Shown: one piece after another, positions 63,284-64,000 of the stretch
Layout: each line of letters starts with the position of its first letter
How positions within the stretch are numbered: the stretch's first letter is position 1
From: an uncultured Jannaschia sp.
Lineage (GTDB): Bacteria; Pseudomonadota; Alphaproteobacteria; Rhodobacterales; Rhodobacteraceae
NCBI RefSeq assembly: GCF_947494025.1
Contig: NZ_CANLTQ010000002.1
Location: 372,001-436,000 of the forward strand
Direction of reading: 5' to 3'
Length of the DNA: 64,000 nucleotides
The notes under the pieces: generated by a model
What the model saw: only the letters and a program-made list of their open reading frames with translations
The model's database searches: none
Told to the model about the DNA's origin: nothing
Program-made: the position numbers and the translations under genes

Positions 63284-64000
63284 TCAGGCGAAGACCTTGT
63301 CCACCACGCCCCGGAGCCGCGCCACCGTCCCGTCCACGTCGCGCAGCTTGTCGAGACCGAAGAGCCCGATGCGGAAGGTCGCGAAGCCCTCGGGCTCGCC
63401 CACCTGCAACGGCACGCCCGCGGCGATCTGCATGCCGTGCGCCGCGAACGCCTTTCCCGACTGCACCTCGGCGGAGGGAGCGTAGCTGACCACGACGCCC
63501 GGCGCGCCGTAGCCTTCGGCTGCGACCGACCGGATGCCGTGCGTCGTCAGCATCGCGCGGACCTTGTCCCCGAGCTCCCGTTGCGCGGCCTTCAGCGCCG
63601 CGAATCCCACGTCCCGCGTCTCCGCGAGCGTGTCGCGGAAGTCGCGCAGCGCGTCGGTGGGCATGGTCGCGTGATAGGCGTGCCCGCCGCCCAGATAGGC
63701 GTCCATGATGGACAGCCATTTCTTCAGGTCCATGGCGAAGCTGTCCGAGGTCGTGGCCCGCACCCGCTCCACCGCCCGCTCGGACAGCATCACCAGCCCG
63801 GCGCAGGGCGAGGCGCTCCACCCCTTCTGCGGCGCGGACAGCAGGACATCGACGCCGGTCGCCTCCATGTCGACCCAGATGCAGCCCGACGCGATGCAGT
63901 CCAGCACCATCAGCGCGCCGACCTCGTGGGCGGCCCCGGCCATCGCGGCGATGTAGTCGTCGGGCAGGATCACGCCCGCGGAGGTCTCCACATGCGGCGC
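63284..64000 (-). CDS. Class V aminotransferase (C-terminal part, runs off the right edge)
   Basis: About 239 C-terminal residues are visible. APHVETSAGVI, VLDCIASGCIWVDMEATGVDVLLSAPQKGWSASP (in segments, with the PLP lysine in APQKGW), LKKWLSIMDAYLGGGHAYHATMPTDAL and FRIGLFGLDKL fit alanine/serine-glyoxylate type aminotransferases. The His-containing HAYHATMPTDAL is the substrate loop. It transfers amino groups to glyoxylate or pyruvate, probably serine-glyoxylate or alanine-glyoxylate. It is convergent with the UbiH-type gene, 6 bp apart. The start lies beyond the window. Confidence 0.88.
   Translation of the reverse strand, partial: APHVETSAGVILPDDYIAAMAGAAHEVGALMVLDCIASGCIWVDMEATGVDVLLSAPQKGWSASPCAGLVMLSERAVERVRATTSDSFAMDLKKWLSIMDAYLGGGHAYHATMPTDALRDFRDTLAETRDVGFAALKAAQRELGDKVRAMLTTHGIRSVAAEGYGAPGVVVSYAPSAEVQSGKAFAAHGMQIAAGVPLQVGEPEGFATFRIGLFGLDKLRDVDGTVARLRGVVDKVFA

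Overview
The window is high-GC alphaproteobacterial DNA, most likely from the Rhodobacteraceae (Roseobacter group). The assignment rests on gene content and order: a DUF6280 protein beside efp, a PIMT-family protein directly followed by a TolC-type outer membrane protein, acnA divergent from ccmABCDG, YqeY divergent from carA, a Ppx/GppA protein at the left edge, and TRAP and TTT solute transporters. It looks chromosomal. I see no rRNA, CRISPR array, insertion sequence, prophage or plasmid functions. Three tRNA genes are present: Ser-TGA, Cys-GCA and Glu-TTC.

Layout. 1-5 kb: the start of a Ppx/GppA phosphatase, then a four-gene methyl-transfer set (PF13769-like small protein, MetF-like reductase, methyl-THF:corrinoid methyltransferase, 2Fe-2S/ASKHA corrinoid activator). 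5-9 kb: an YnjBCD-type ABC transporter overlapping a CDP-alcohol phosphatidyltransferase (YnjF-like). 9-12.5 kb: tRNA-Ser and a tripartite tricarboxylate transporter (tctCBA). 12.7-16 kb: a soluble GAF histidine kinase, a 2OG-Fe(II) oxygenase and a LysE exporter, apparently co-transcribed. 16-18.6 kb: pncC-nadE, two NAD-biosynthesis functions with overlapping ends. 18.6-20.5 kb: a 63-residue TFPASDPP peptide, an SDR and a DUF3429 membrane protein. 20.6-24.1 kb: DUF1178, SDR and modABC in one tightly overlapped operon. 24.2-38.5 kb: an AcuC-like deacetylase and a large sugar-acid catabolic region (dehydratase, SDR, FAH hydrolase, hydroxyacid dehydrogenase, HIBADH-type enzyme, UxaA-type dehydratase, DMT transporter, two Gfo/Idh/MocA enzymes). 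The TRAP transporter of that region (dctPQM) is decaying, while the catabolic genes around it are open. 39-48 kb: housekeeping genes (tRNA-Cys, PIMT family, TolC family, efp, hom, glpX, recJ, tRNA-Glu). 48-54 kb: an H-NOX heme sensor next to a diguanylate cyclase, a HAD phosphatase, a DUF1223 protein and acnA. 54-57 kb: ccmABCDG and YqeY. 57-64 kb: carA, a glycosyltransferase with an N-terminal c-di-GMP-binding MshEN module and an upstream CtrA-type site, a GntR regulator, a pyrimidine 5'-nucleotidase, a UbiH-type monooxygenase and a truncated class V aminotransferase.

Points of greatest interest: (1) the broken dctPQM transporter inside an intact catabolic cluster; (2) the MshEN-glycosyltransferase under a full CtrA motif, with an H-NOX/diguanylate cyclase pair about 10 kb away; (3) a histidine kinase whose H-box has HG where HD is expected, leading an oxygenase-exporter operon; (4) a methyl-transfer cluster with activator and folate-side enzymes but no corrinoid protein or substrate methyltransferase in view; (5) the transporter plus phosphatidyltransferase cluster of unknown substrate.
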